The translations under genes were made by a program, and so were the position numbers. The notes beneath the pieces were generated by a model, which was not told the DNA's origin, made no database searches, and saw only the letters and a list, made by a program, of their open reading frames with translations. Below, piece by piece: positions 30,855-41,328 of a stretch of DNA of 64,000 nucleotides. Source of the DNA: Lichenostomus cassidix (lineage: Eukaryota; Chordata; Aves; Passeriformes; Meliphagidae); contig CM039210.1 of assembly GCA_008360975.2 (NCBI GenBank), forward strand, positions 18,003,007-18,067,006, in the 5' to 3' direction. Within the stretch, counting starts at the first letter, position 1; each line of letters starts with the position of its first letter.

Positions 30855-31114
30855 TGTCACTGTTGAGCCGCTAGCAGAGAAAAAGACCCGAGTTCTCAGT
30901 GTGACAAGAAAGAAGAAATTTATTATTTTGATTTCAATATATATAGACTTTTCAGAGGTTGCCCAGATTGGTCAGTCAGAAACCTCCCCCTAGGCCTGAT
31001 TGGCCAGGCCTGAACTGTCCAAATCTCAAGACACTGTTTCAAAACATCCAAACTTTATCTTTGTTTATAAAACACAGAAGAGTGTTCTCACGGGAAAGAC
31101 CTGTGCTAGCCACA
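30855..31114 (-). mobile_element. Solo B LTR, 6-bp TSD GTTAGC
   Basis: The 260-bp element reads TGTCACTGTTGAGCC ... GCTAGCCACA and is flanked by GTTAGC at 30849-30854 and 31115-31120. It is about 85-90% similar by eye to the provirus B LTRs, so it is an older member. Confidence 0.92.
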
Positions 31115-31120
31115 GTTAGC

Positions 31121-31920
31121 TTCTGTATTATTTTTCACAATACTAATGTGCATTCCCACTTTAGCCAGCAAATATCTTCCCGGTAAATTACAATCACAAT
31201 TAGGAACAAACGGAAATTCACGCATTTCAAACTTATCTGCCACATCAACTAATAAAACACACTCGCTCTTCCTTTCTACTCACTCCTTGCATAATTAAAG
31301 ATCTTTTTGACAAGTGTCCCCCTTTGGGGATAAAATTCAAAATGGAATGAGAGGCTCCTGTGTCTACTAGGAAACACACCTCCTCCCGATCCGGACCCAC
31401 TTTAAAATTTCTCAAGGGCTCCTATGTGGTGGGTCTCTGGTATAATGGGAGCCCCTGACATCCCTAACAATCCATCTCCATTATCTTCTGGACTTCCTCC
31501 TCCTGAGGATCCAGCTGTTCCTGCAGACATTCCCGATTCCAGTGTCCCCTCTGCCCCGGTTGGCGGGGGTGCTTGTTCTCCCACATTTCAAAATCATTCC
31601 AGCGACCCAAACAAAACTCTTAACAGACAATCCTGTTCTTCCATGTACAATCCGCATTTTCCAGATGTTCCTTCCACAGTGTCTAAACGCAGCCCCCCCA
31701 CTGGCGCTCCCTGGGGGCATGGCCAGCAGCACCACAGGTGACCAGGGTGTCCTGCAGCCTCGGAGGCTGGGAGGCCACAACTGCTCCTGCCCTGGGGGGT
31801 GGAGGGGTCAGGGACTGCCCGGTGCTGAGCCTGCAGCTGTCCCACAGCTCCAATTTGGCTCTGCACCTCCCCACAGGCTCCCTGCCTGTGCTCCCAGCCA
31901 CGCACCTCTTTTTCTACGGT
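31121..31920 (-). pseudogene. gag-pro: D-family gag C-terminus and protease
   Basis: The minus strand from about 31400 down to 31290 contains CFLVDTGASHS, an intact-looking aspartic protease active site, followed by NFIPKGG. Upstream (31460-31920) is a Pro/Gly-rich gag segment homologous to 12500-12960 but with more indels. The frame shifts between gag and pro. It belongs to the minus-strand D provirus whose 5' LTR is at 32790-33264. Confidence 0.65.
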
Positions 31921-32768
31921 ATCATACATCAGACACAACATTCTACACAACCATATTCTAGAGATTTACTTCTATTATCCTTCTTTAAAGTCAGTATTAT
32001 ACACTGTTTTGGTTCTCTTGGTAACAAACCACATTTCTTCAGCTACACACACACGAGTCCCAAAGAGATACCTATTAGCACACACAGAGAAACAGCATAC
32101 ACCCCAAAATTCAACACGAGTTCAAAACATGTATTAACACTCAACTAGTTACTTTTTTTTTTATCCCGTGGGCATCCCTGAATGAAAATATAAATTAGCG
32201 CCGGTAATTTGTGCGCACACACACACACATACAAACAAACATCACAGCAGCTGCAAGATCCACTGCAGGTATCAGACCTGCTTCTCCCAAAGGCACCAGG
32301 GGGCCAACTCACCCCTAGACCACAAAATCCACTGCAGTTTCCCTTGTTGCCTCCCTTAGGCATGGATTGTTGAGACCCCTTCTCGACTTTCCCTTACTGC
32401 CCTCCTTGGGTGTCCATGTCCTTACATTTTTGGGATCGCCATCCCTTTTGCTGGGGCCCCTTCCCAGCTTTACCTTGGCAACCCTCTCATGGGTGCCCTG
32501 TTTTACCTGTGCTACCCTCCATGGGTGCCCTCCCAGGTTTACTCCCCGAAGATCCCATTTTACTCACCGGTGAGATTTTCTAGTGGTCCTTCCCTGTGGA
32601 CTCTTCACGGACCTCCTTGGTCCGCCGCTCATCTGTCTCCTGGACTGTCTTGGGTACCCAATCAATCGCCTGGTGCCAGCAGCCACCAAGGGGAGCTGAT
32701 CACCGAAACTGGGTGAGGTGAGCCTTCAGCTCCGCTTGCTGCCCGCCACCCCTGGATGGTGGAAGGAT
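31921..32768 (-). other. D-family leader and MA-region remnant
   Basis: Continuous from the primer-binding site at 32786 down to gag. The upper half (32350-32768) matches 15461-15850; the lower half (31921-32350) matches 11635-12170. No matrix ORF is recognisable. A cacacacacacaca run lies near 32216-32230. Confidence 0.6.
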
Positions 32769-32786
32769 CCCAGACGAGAGACCCCA
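32769..32786 (-). promoter_or_regulatory. D-family primer-binding site, tRNA-Pro-like
   Basis: Minus strand TGGGGTCTCTCGTCTGGG, then atcc, three bases after the LTR. It resembles the tRNA-Pro site typical of gammaretroviruses (TGGGGGCTCGTCCGGGAT) with small changes. This supports class I assignment of family D. Confidence 0.6.
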
Positions 32787-32789
32787 TTT

Positions 32790-33264
32790 TGTCAGGAAAA
32801 TGAATCCACAAACACCGGAGGTTTATGTCCAAAAAGGAGACAGAGGAGTCCTGTAACTTTATTCATGAATAAAGGGAGAGGTCATGGGCATTTCCCATGG
32901 GGTCTCTCTCAAATTGATAGAGGACGCAGCCTCTTTTATCCTAATTTCCCGGCCGCAGGTTCCCTCTCTCTTTCCCCATTGGCTGAGGTACTTGAGAAGT
33001 ACAGATTTCCCAGAACGCCTAATTAATATACATCCCCCCCTAATACAGACATCCCCAATATACATTCCCCTTTTCTTCTTCTTCTTGTGTCTCTGTTATT
33101 GTAGTTTATTAACACAATTTTAGGTAAATCTAATTAGGGAAATTCCTATGGAAATCCTTCCCATTGTTTCTTCTATCTCTTAGTATCCATGTTATCTTAC
33201 CAGCAGACTCAGGTCTTATCTTTACCAGCCATTTGTTTGTAAAGACACTCCCTTATTCCTTTCA
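32790..33264 (-). mobile_element. D-family 5' LTR, antisense, complete
   Basis: 475 bp, TGTCAGGAAAATG ... CATTCCTTTCA on the plus strand. The poly(A) signal (minus) is ttcatgaataaag's opposite strand near 32862. It is inserted in the TM region of another minus-strand D-like env (33265-33485). Confidence 0.85.
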
Positions 33265-33485
33265 GTTATTATTTCAAAGGCAGCTTGTAACCTAATTATC
33301 TGATTCAAATTATAAATGGGTTCTCTGGCACCTGATATTAATTCATTTGGACTCTAAGTGGCTGGTCAATAGTGTTGTATGATTTGCTCTGGTGGCCATT
33401 GATCTTTTCCCCACTTTTGGGTGCTCCCTCCAGTCAAGGATGCATCAATCGACTGCTTTTTTTTTTTTATAAATAGATCATCATA
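33265..33485 (-). pseudogene. env: D-like env, SU/TM junction fragment
   Basis: The minus strand shows SIDASLTGGSTQKWGKDQW, then PPEQIIQHY, then, in another frame, LNQIIRLQAAFEIIT. These align with 43240-43420 of the G1 env. The fragment belongs to the env that continues at 34594-35700. Confidence 0.65.
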
Positions 33486-33705
33486 TGTTGTTAGATTAGA
33501 TGGCGAGTGAGTTAGAAGGCGAGAGAGAGAGAGCAAGCGACACGGCTCAATATGAGTCATAAAGCAAGCTCCATTTATTTCACAGTATGCGTGGCTTATA
33601 TAATGTTTATATTTATTGATTATTAATCTACTGGTTAATTACACAACTCTTTGCACCTGCTAGTGTTTTTGTTGTTACTCCCACAATCTTTTTCTCTGCA
33701 TTATA

Positions 33706-33963
33706 TCATTGTAAGCAAGTTATTACTTTTCTCCACGCTTTGCTAAGCTTTTTTGCAGTCTTATTACCATCTATTAGTCCATCAAACAAACAGTCACCAT
33801 AACTTCGCCACTCTCTTTCTTCAAATACTGTATTGAGGTTTATGAAAAACCCCTTGGCTTCTCCCACGGCAACTAGTCCAGCTAGTTGCCTTATGGTACT
33901 TTTGCCCAGTCCGCGCTTTTCTAAAAAGCATTGTAATAAGTTTAGGACTACCTCTTTTTCCAT
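33706..33963 (-). pseudogene. gag: Alpha-type gag matrix domain
   Basis: An 85-residue open frame, MEKEVVLNLLQCFLEKRG, then NTVFEEREWRSYGD and a KAWRKVITCLQ helix. It is homologous to 19507-19770 in the alpha element (same length of helices, GFF-N-TVF core). Truncated after the last helix by the deletion. Confidence 0.75.
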
Positions 33964-34187
33964 TTTTGTCCAGCTGGTTCTAACATGTCTTGGTCGTCAC
34001 TGCAGAGTAGAGGGCTGCCTGCTTGCCTGTGTCTCCCTCTTTGTTCCGTGATCGCCGTGCAGCTTATCAGAGTATAGTTCTTTACAGGCGGCAGGTCCCC
34101 TCTCAGTTGGACTGAGCTCTCGGATCCTAGCTCACCGGCGCTGCTCCAGTGCTTTCCTGTTCTCGTCGCTTCTACTGTCCCTGTTTC

Positions 34188-34205
34188 ATCACGTCGGGCT
34201 CACCA
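34188..34205 (-). promoter_or_regulatory. Primer-binding site, tRNA-Trp type
   Basis: The minus strand reads TGGTGAGCCCGACGTGAT, one mismatch from the avian sarcoma/leukosis tRNA-Trp site. It lies two bases from the LTR edge at 34208. Confidence 0.8.
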
Positions 34206-34593
34206 TTTGTTGTTAGATTAGATGGCGAGAGAGTTAGAAGGCGAGAGAGAGAGAGCAAGCGACACGGCTCAATATGAGTCATAAAGCAAGCTCCATTTAT
34301 TTCACAGTATGCGTGGCTTATATACTGTTATAATGTTTATATTTATTGACTATTAATCTACTGGTTAATTACACAGCTTACAGTTTACATTCTATTGCAT
34401 TCTATTCTCACACATTTAGGGCTCCTCCTCAGTTCCTCCTCATTTTTCTCATGACATTCTTTCACAGCCCAAGGGCACAGCTGTGCCTCTCAGGTATCTT
34501 TCTCACGGCACCTTCCCAGGGCACTGCTGCGGCCTGTTAGCTAACACAGGCCTTGCTCACACCTGGCACAAGCTTTATTCTGCAACAATCATA

Positions 34594-35254
34594 TACTGTG
34601 ATTCCTAATTGATTTCTTTGAACTTGTGGTAACAAAAAGAATAATTGGTCTAATATACTCTACATAACATATTTTTGACCAGTTTGGTGGTAATCAGTGA
34701 TAAGCATGTCGGCCACAAATCTAATAATGCCTTTCAAAGCCCAGGTTCTGTTAGCAAAGGGGCCTTTCTAATTTTAATCATCAATGTGTAGGTCAAAATA
34801 CAGCTTCTTTCGTGATCTTAACAGTTTTCTAACAATAGTTTTTGCCATAGGAATCACAATATTTGCATTTTCAAGCCCCTACATGAGGCTTCCACTTACA
34901 TCTGAGATCTGTTTTGTTAGATCTGGACCAGAACCAACTAAAAAGGGTTCTGGTTCTGATCCAGTGTTGCCACTTTCAGTGATAGTCACAGGAAACATGT
35001 GTCTTAATTTTGGAAATATCTCAGGGACAGGTTAAAAATAATTGGTTAAAAAACCTGTCCTTCCCCCTGCTTTACAGCCTTCAAAATCTCTTTGGTAATT
35101 ATGGTAGAAACACCTTACCCAGCTACCATTAGTGAGCTTAACATGTGTTTATTTCCATCTGCCTCAATATTTAGAACGATCGTAAGGAGGGCAGTTGGGG
35201 GCCCAACAATCTAAACCCAAAGATAAAGTCCAGTCGCAAACACTTTTCCCCACA
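34594..35254 (-). pseudogene. env: D-family env SU fragment (antisense)
   Basis: The minus strand at about 35160-35250 is closely homologous to 9957-10040 (GKSVCDW, then LDCWAPNCP). The rest down to 34780 matches 10040-10330. The frame is broken by many stops. Interrupted on the right by the LTR at 35255 and on the left by the alpha mini-provirus. Confidence 0.7.
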
Positions 35255-35640
35255 TCACAGAATGGCTTCAGGACTGGGGGCATGGACCCTTAGGAGGTTT
35301 GTGCGAGCCAGACTATTGCTAGCTAAAGTAGGCTATACAGGCCACGGTGGTGCGCTGGGAAACTGCCGTGGGAAAAGGTACCGAGAAAGCGCAGCTGTGC
35401 CCTTGAGTGCTGAGAAAGAATGTACCAGGAGGGAGTTGCGATTAAGAAGAATGAAGGGGGAACCCTTAAAGTATGAGAATGGAATGCAATAAAATGTAAA
35501 CTGTAACTTGTGTGATTAACGAGTAGATTAGTAATCAATAATAAAAGCACTGTAACAGTATATAAACCACACACACAGTAAAATAAACGAAGCTTGCTTA
35601 TATCTCATATTGAGCTGGAGTCTTGCTTCCATCGCCGGTA
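35255..35640 (+). mobile_element. Solo alpha-related LTR, TSD CCCACA
   Basis: 386 bp between CCCACA at 35249-35254 and 35641-35646. It has a tatataaacc box near 35560, the poly(A) signal aataaa near 35582 and the alpha-like tatctcatattgagctgg R region. The terminal dinucleotides have mutated (TC...TA). Confidence 0.8.
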
Positions 35641-36323
35641 CCCACACATATGCTTTCTGTTATATTTAGACAAAAATGCCTCTTTTTGAAGAATGAAGCT
35701 GCCATGGACTTCCTTCCTTGTCCCAAAATCTTGTTCCGTTATGGACTTCACTCAGGGTGCTGACTCACCATTTCAAGTATTAGTCCCCTGCAGTGACTGG
35801 AGATCTGATAGGAGGGATGCCCACAGAGACTGTTTCAGCAGACAGTCTGTTGGTAGGCACACAGGGCTTCCCCTGATGGCGACACACTGGCTACTGCTCC
35901 GGTCCACTCCTGCAGAGTGTCAGTTGCGGCTTCCCATCCTTCTCTTTTAGTTGAGGTATTCAAATCTCTGGGGCCTTAGAGACCTTGACCCAAGTGTCAT
36001 GGGTCCACTCGTGTTTAGTTATTTTGATGGCTGTTTCTGTGGTCAATAACACTTGGAAAGGTCCACGCCTAGTGGACCTAATGGTGCTTCTTTTAACTCC
36101 CTAATTAGGATCCAATCTCCTGGTTGGATCTTGTAAACAGCAAAGTCCACAGGCAAGGCCTGTGCCAGCTGAGCTTCTTTTCAAAGAGATTTCACAAGAG
36201 ACAGTATCCTGGCCACATATTGTTTTAAATATATATCACTTATCTCCACCTCCCCACTATGCTCAAAATTACAAGAGTAAGGAATTCCAAACACCAATTC
36301 AAAGAGAGATAATTGAATATCTC
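35641..36323 (-). pseudogene. pol-env: D-family env start and integrase C-terminus (antisense)
   Basis: 35690-35780 is the inverse of 9840-9920 (env). 35800-36170 is the inverse of 9150-9540 (integrase C-terminal region). 36181-36320 gives SLFELVFGIPYSCNFEHSG and YLKQYVARILSLVKSL. The order matches the plus-strand D copy exactly. Truncated at 36323 by an LTR. Confidence 0.75.
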
Positions 36324-36830
36324 TGTTGCAAAATGTAATAAGGCTTGTGTCAAGTATGAGCAAGACTTGTGTTAGCTGAACAAGCTGAACATAGGCCGCA
36401 GTACAGCCCTGGAAAGGTGCCATGAGAAAAATACCGAAAGTCACAGCTGTGCCTCTAAGCTGTGAGAGAATTTCACGAGAAATTAAGGAGTCACTAAGGA
36501 GGATCTCTGAATGTGTGAGGAGAATATAAATTGTAAGCTATGTGATATAAATAGAAACCCTGTAATAATATATAAACCACTCATATGGTAAAATAAATGG
36601 AGCTTGCATATATCTCACATTGAGACTGCCTCTTCGCTCTCTCTCGCCGTAAATTCTAACTAAAAATGGTGAGCCTGACGTGATACAGAGACACGGATAG
36701 CAGGACTTAGGACCCTGCTCCGGGAAGCAGCGAGAACGGGTAAAGCACCAGTGCGCAGTGACTGGAGACCAAGTCTGAGCTGATCGAGAGGGGCTTTGCC
36801 ACCCGTAAAAGGATTATACTCTGATAAGCG
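36324..36830 (+). mobile_element. Alpha-related 5' LTR, primer-binding site and leader, truncated
   Basis: The LTR runs from TGTTGCAAAATG (36324) to about 36662 with a tatataaacc box and aataaatgg. The tRNA-Trp-type primer-binding site TGGTGAGCCTGACGTGAT lies at 36667-36684. A leader like that of the alpha element follows (ggaccctgctccgggaagcagcgagaacggg). It stops near 36830, where antisense D integrase resumes, so the rest of the element is deleted. Confidence 0.8.
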
Positions 36831-37117
36831 CTGATAAACTTCTGATAAACTTCTTGAAGTATCTTTCTTGTGAATTGAGTTCCTTTATCTGAGTCTATTG
36901 TTTCTACAATCCCATATCTTGGAATTATTTGTTCCAAAAATACCTTAATAACTGATCTTGCAGTTGCTGAAACAATTGGGAATGCTTCTGGCCACCTTGT
37001 TTGCTGACATAATATTACCAGAAGATATTTAAAACTTGCTACTCGAGGCATTTCAGTAAAATCCACCTGGCATCTTTGGAAGGGACATACAGACCAAGGC
37101 CTGCCTCCCTGAGGCAT
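36831..37117 (-). pseudogene. pol: D-family integrase core (antisense)
   Basis: The minus strand shows GGRPWSVCPFQRCQVDF with the first Asp and IDSDKGTQFTRKIL with the second. About 100 codons are open. It continues, after a large insertion, from the zinc-binding part at 39716-39850. Confidence 0.8.
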
Positions 37118-37545
37118 GGATTGACTCCAAAACTCAGAAAGTTATACAGTAGGTATGCTTTTATTCCAGCTGGGGGGCATGGGGGGTAGCCCCTCCAAAG
37201 GCATGCACACCGTCAGCAGCACTTCACTAGGTTTATGTTAGATTACAAGTTGCATATGCATAAAGTTACACAAAACCCCTATACATATTCATTACCTCTC
37301 CTCGCTTTGTATTATAATGAGTTTAAAGTTCATTTAAATATGCTCACACAAGCGCAGTGTCACTGATTAATTGAGGGTGAGGGTCCCGAAGATAAATGAG
37401 GGACAAAGTAGTCTTCCTCAGGATAAACTCTTCACCCTGTTCCCCTGCTCATGCTCCCTTGGTTCTTGGTCCAAGTCCAAACCTTAGAACTAACTTGTAC
37501 CAGTTCTGGGGTCTGAGAGCAGGATGTTCAGTCACACTTGATGCC
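37118..37545 (-). mobile_element. Probable LTR (antisense), unassigned family
   Basis: From the integrase edge to about 37545. The tttatt near 37163 would be a minus-strand poly(A) signal, and the composition and length fit an LTR. The termini were not resolved because the next element follows directly. Confidence 0.4.
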
Positions 37546-37658
37546 TTGAAAGCTGGTAAAAATAAGACGCAGACACAGCAGCATAGGGAAAAAGGGTATT
37601 GATGCCTTAAATGCTGATAAAAATTTGAAACGCAGACACGCAGTATAGGAAAAGGGTA
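37538..37658 (+). repeat. Tandem duplication, about 60 bp x 2
   Basis: Units 37538-37598 and 37599-37658 share ttgatgcctt, taaaaat, acgcagacac and a gggta end. They lie at the start of the G-type repeat that follows. Confidence 0.75.
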
Positions 37659-39517
37659 TTACCTTGGTTCAATAGGATTACAGGTGCACCACAACAACTC
37701 GAGCCCCCACGATATCCCCCCGTATACAATTTATGGACCCCCTAGATTAGCATACTTATATAAAAGTCTCCAATGAGAAGTCTAACAAATGAAGTAATTG
37801 CCCCCTTATTAAAATTACCTCTCTCTAAAATGGTTACAACTTAGTTTACAAAAACATGTCTCAGTGATGGGGCTCTGTTCAAGGTTGGTGCCTCATACTC
37901 TTGAGATTGTGGGGATGTTTCGTCTTCCCCAAAGGATTCTGAGCTGGGCAAGGTGTCTTGGTTTGAAAGACAGGTGTCTGCCAAGAGAGGTTGAACCCTC
38001 CCTTAGGACAGAGAATGTGATTTTTTCCCCTCCCTCCAAATTATTTAATTTTGTAAATCAAGGGCTTTCAGGCAAAGGTATGGGAAAAAAGGAATATCAG
38101 TTCTTTACTAGTATCTATAAACAAGCAATAACAATAATAGCAACCACAACTAGAACCAGAAAACCAATAGCAGATGATTTGTGAGCTGCCGAGCCTTTTC
38201 CCGTGTGGTGTAATCACAGTTGCAAGCAGCAGGGGCGCTGTTGAGCTCCTGGCAGGGCAGGGCAGGTGCGGTGACTCCCGAGCGGCTGCAGGTGGTGCTG
38301 TTGAGCTCCCGGCCGGGCAGGGCAGGTGTGATGACTCCCGAGCGGCTGAAGGTGGCGCTGTGGCGCAGGGCCAGGTCAGCCCCAGGCAGCTAGCAATGGC
38401 GAGCAGGCCGAGAAAGCGCGGAGGGCAGCGAAAGCAGCTTGGAGCAGCGAGAAAGCAGGGCAGCAGGGGATAGGAGCTGGCCCTCTCTCTCCCGGCCAGC
38501 CAGCAAGGTAGCAAGGATTTCTGCAGTCACAGCAGACACCGTGGTCTCATGCGGCAGAGGGCGGGGGCAGGCGGCAGAGGCAGCCGGGCTCCCCGGCAGC
38601 AGCTGCGAGGAAACACAGCCCGGGGAAACGTGCCCCTCCCAGTGGAAAAAACGGCCGAATCAAAAGCTCACCCAGCCAGGAGAAGAGAAAAACAGGGCAC
38701 AGCTGGATTTCCCCCGGTGGCAGCCGAAAAGCAAAGAGCCGCCTCTCCTCTCAGCGTCCGAACCACCAGAGAGCATTCCCAGGGCCAGCTCTTCCCTTAC
38801 TGTGCCCTGCCCAAGCACACCTTTTGTCTTTTACAAAAGACTTGATGGCTCTAAAACACCCAACTATTTGTTGCTTAGTAACAGGAATGGGAAGAAATTC
38901 CAAGTGTACTCAACCCCCGACACAAGGGTACAAGGGTTATAAACATGTAGGGTTGAGATACGGGGAGTAAAAAGTACAGGAATGGGGAAGGGTAAAAGGA
39001 TATATAAAAAGAGTGTAAAAGTATAATGAAAAAGGACAAAAAAACCCATCAGGCATCAGTATTACCTTGGTTTTAATGGGATCCCAGATGCCCCCTCATC
39101 GAAGGTGGAGCCACGCCAACAAAGCACCCCGAGTACAATGCATATACAATTTTATGGACTTCGCAAATTAGCATATTTAACTAAAATCCCCCAATAAGAA
39201 ACCTAACAAATGAAGTAATTGTCCCCCTATTCTAATTATCCCCCCCCCAAATGAGGCTACAATTTAGTTTACAAAAACATGTTCCAGAGAGGAGGCTCTG
39301 TTCAAGGTTGGAGCCTCTAGTTTTGAGATAGTAGGGATGTTTTGTTTTCCCCAGAGGACCCCAAACTAGGCTAAATTATCAGAGTACAAGGGTTATAAGC
39401 ATGTAGGGCTAAGGTACAGGGAGTGAAAAGTACAGGGAATGGGAAAGGGTATAAAATGTATAAAAAGGGTATAAAAAGAGTATAAAGAGAAAGGAAAAAA
39501 ACCATCAGGCATCACAC
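37659..39517. mobile_element. Two adjacent G-type LTR copies, the first split by an F-type insertion
   Basis: 37659-37958 and 39053-39380 are direct repeats (attaccttggtt, catttt.tggac, gtttacaaaaacatgt, ctctgttcaaggttgg). 38929-39053 repeats 39382-39517 (gggttata.acatgtaggg, ending ccatcaggcatca). So two G copies lie head to tail with no internal sequence, and 37959-38928 is an insertion in the first. The insertion starts tgtcttggtttgaaagacagg, the F-family end. Confidence 0.55.
38237..38356 (+). repeat. GC-rich 60-bp tandem duplication
   Basis: Units 38237-38296 and 38297-38356 share gctgttgagctcc, gggcagggcaggtg and gactcccgagcggctg. They lie in the F-type insertion, in a GC-rich stretch (38215-38800) that could be a promoter-proximal region of that LTR. 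A third, partial unit begins at 38357. Confidence 0.75.
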
Positions 39518-39715
39518 TCAGTAATTTTTATCAATAGTCCTGCGTTCTTCTTTGCATCCTCCCCTTCTGCTTGGCAAGCGCAAAAACCGTTAAGCAAGAG
39601 ATATATTGTTTTAGCAAGTAGCTTCTAGTAAATCATTATCCAACTTCTGGCTTCCTAAATTAGTTCCAAGAGATCATTATTCAGCTTCTAGCCCCCCTAA
39701 ATTACTAACTTGTCA
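39518..39715. other. Unassigned short stretch beside G repeats
   Basis: AT-rich, without ORF. A block is loosely repeated within it (tagcttctagtaaatcattatccaacttctggc..cctaaatta and gatcattattcagcttctagc..cctaaatta, about 50 bp apart). Part of whatever inserted into D integrase. Confidence 0.35.
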
Positions 39716-40242
39716 TTTTCTTTGTAACTCTGTTATTGGCTTTAGCACAAATCAAGCAATCTTCAATAGTTCATTTTGCCAGATCAAAAAGACCCACAGC
39801 AGCATACATTTTGAGGAACGCTTCTGCCAATCCTCGAGACCCCCCATAGAGTTGTTTTAATATTTGTAAGGCCAGAGCCTTTGGTATGCATTGTTTACTA
39901 TTCCTTGTATAATAATTATCCCTTGTTTCTTCTGCCTCACTTTTTAAAATTATTTCAAGCTTCTTTGGTGGAAAAGACAGTTGCTCTGGCAGTGGTGGGG
40001 CTACTGAGAGTAAAGGGAGGATCTTAGAGGTTTCTGGCAACAGTGCAGCTTTCCAAGCTTCTTCATCAGCCAGTTGATTACTTATTGCTTCTTCTGAGCA
40101 CTCAGCCTGGTGTCCCCTAACGTGTATTATTGCCACCCCTTTTGGTAAATTCACCGCCTCCAATAGGTGAGAAATTAAGCTTTCATGAGCTAATGTTTCC
40201 CCCTGCAGGTTAGTAAATCTCTTTGTTCTTATAATTTCCCAA
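39716..40242 (-). pseudogene. pol: D-family RNase H tail and integrase zinc region (antisense)
   Basis: The open minus frame 39771-40163 gives IIHVRGHQAECSEEA, then ADEEAWKAALLPETS, then LQILKQLYGGSRG and an integrase N-terminal part. Below 39771, after one stop, comes ICAKANNRVTKK, which leads to the core at 37117. Very close to the plus copy 8117-8540. Confidence 0.8.
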
Positions 40243-40925
40243 ATGCATCTCTCACTCTGCCTTAGGTTACATGGAAGATGTAACCAAAAGTATGTATTCC
40301 ATTTCCATCTTCATAAACTGTTAAAAACAGGTGGGGCAGTGGTCTTTATTTTCAGCATAACTCAGCCCTGAAAATACCATGGGGGGGGTTATCTCTGCTA
40401 ATGGGCCATCAAGATCTCTGGGAATGACTCATAAGATTACATCATCCCATTGTGAGATGCCCTGCCCAGAGGGGAGGAACTGAAAGTTCCTACCTGCATA
40501 TAAACTGAGACTCTGGAACACTGGAGCATCGACTTCCACTGGATTCCCAGAGGAGAAGAGCTCGAGAGTCATCACTGGACCTCCAGAGACCGACCAGACC
40601 TTTCTGCAGGATCACCATTTCAACAAGACCATGTCCATCATTCCAATGGGACTGCAGCCACCATTTAACTGGACTGCTACCACCACCCTGACTAACAGGG
40701 TGGCAGGTTGGATTCTGACTTTGTCAGTTTAAACCATTGTTTCTGTATTATTGCCTTGTTATAAATACTAGTAAAGAACTTATTCCTTTTCCCAGATGTT
40801 TTGCCTGAAAGCCCATTGATTTCAAATTTATAATAATTAGGAGGGGAGGGGGGGGTCATATTCTCTATTCTAAGGGAGGTTACTGCCTTTCTTGAAAGAC
40901 ACCTGTCTTTCAAAACCAAGACACA
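40243..40925 (+). mobile_element. F-family LTR in D RNase H
   Basis: The host RNase H words (atttgggaaattat on the minus strand) stop near 40243 and resume near 40926 (GCATATGGAG). The right edge reads aaaaccaagacaca. The inverse family start, TGT.TTGGTTTGAAAAC, is at 48790. A tataaactgag box lies near 40499. Left boundary approximate. Confidence 0.55.
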
Positions 40926-41328
40926 CTCCATATGCATACTTAGAATTAGTAAAAAATATTCACTATCTTGTCTCGATATGATTCACAGACTCTTACAAGC
41001 ACATACAGCTCCGCTGTTTGAGCTGACCATGTGGGCGGCAACCTCCCCCCTTCTCTTCATTCCCTTCCATTAATGATGGTGTATTTTGTAACTCAATTCC
41101 CTTCTACTACTCTTGAAGATCTATTAATAAACACATTTTCTCCCTCAGGCTAGGGAGTGTATTATAAATCTTCCCTAGCCCAGGTCTGGAGATCTATCAC
41201 TTGAATGCAGTCAGGGGTTTCTTCCCAGCCACCCTCTTCAGGGCCATTCAGACAGGAGGCTGGGTTAAACTCTTCCCCACTTCTCAATTCCAAGTCTTCT
41301 TGTTCCATTAAACAAGATTCATACAAGA
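40926..41328 (-). pseudogene. pol: D-family RNase H start (antisense)
   Basis: The minus strand matches 7650-7990 (for example attctaagtatgcatat, and the ccaggtctggagatctatcac stretch on the plus strand). Stops break it. Its left (upstream) end at about 41328 abuts the second G1 element in opposite orientation. Confidence 0.65.

Larger units (their letters stand above)
33486..34587 (-). mobile_element. Alpha-type mini-provirus, TSD ATCATA
   Basis: A complete LTR (34208-34587), the primer-binding site, leader and a matrix ORF are followed directly by the R-U5 part of a second LTR (33486 to about 33690). The flanks ATCATA at 33480-33485 and 34588-34593 are identical. A deletion removed everything from gag to the 3' U3. 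Total 1.1 kb. Confidence 0.9.

Noticed and set aside
32216..32235. Possible CRISPR-like or telomeric repeat at the cacaca runs
   Set aside because: It is a simple dinucleotide run inside ERV leader; no spacer-repeat structure and no TTAGGG arrays were found in the window.
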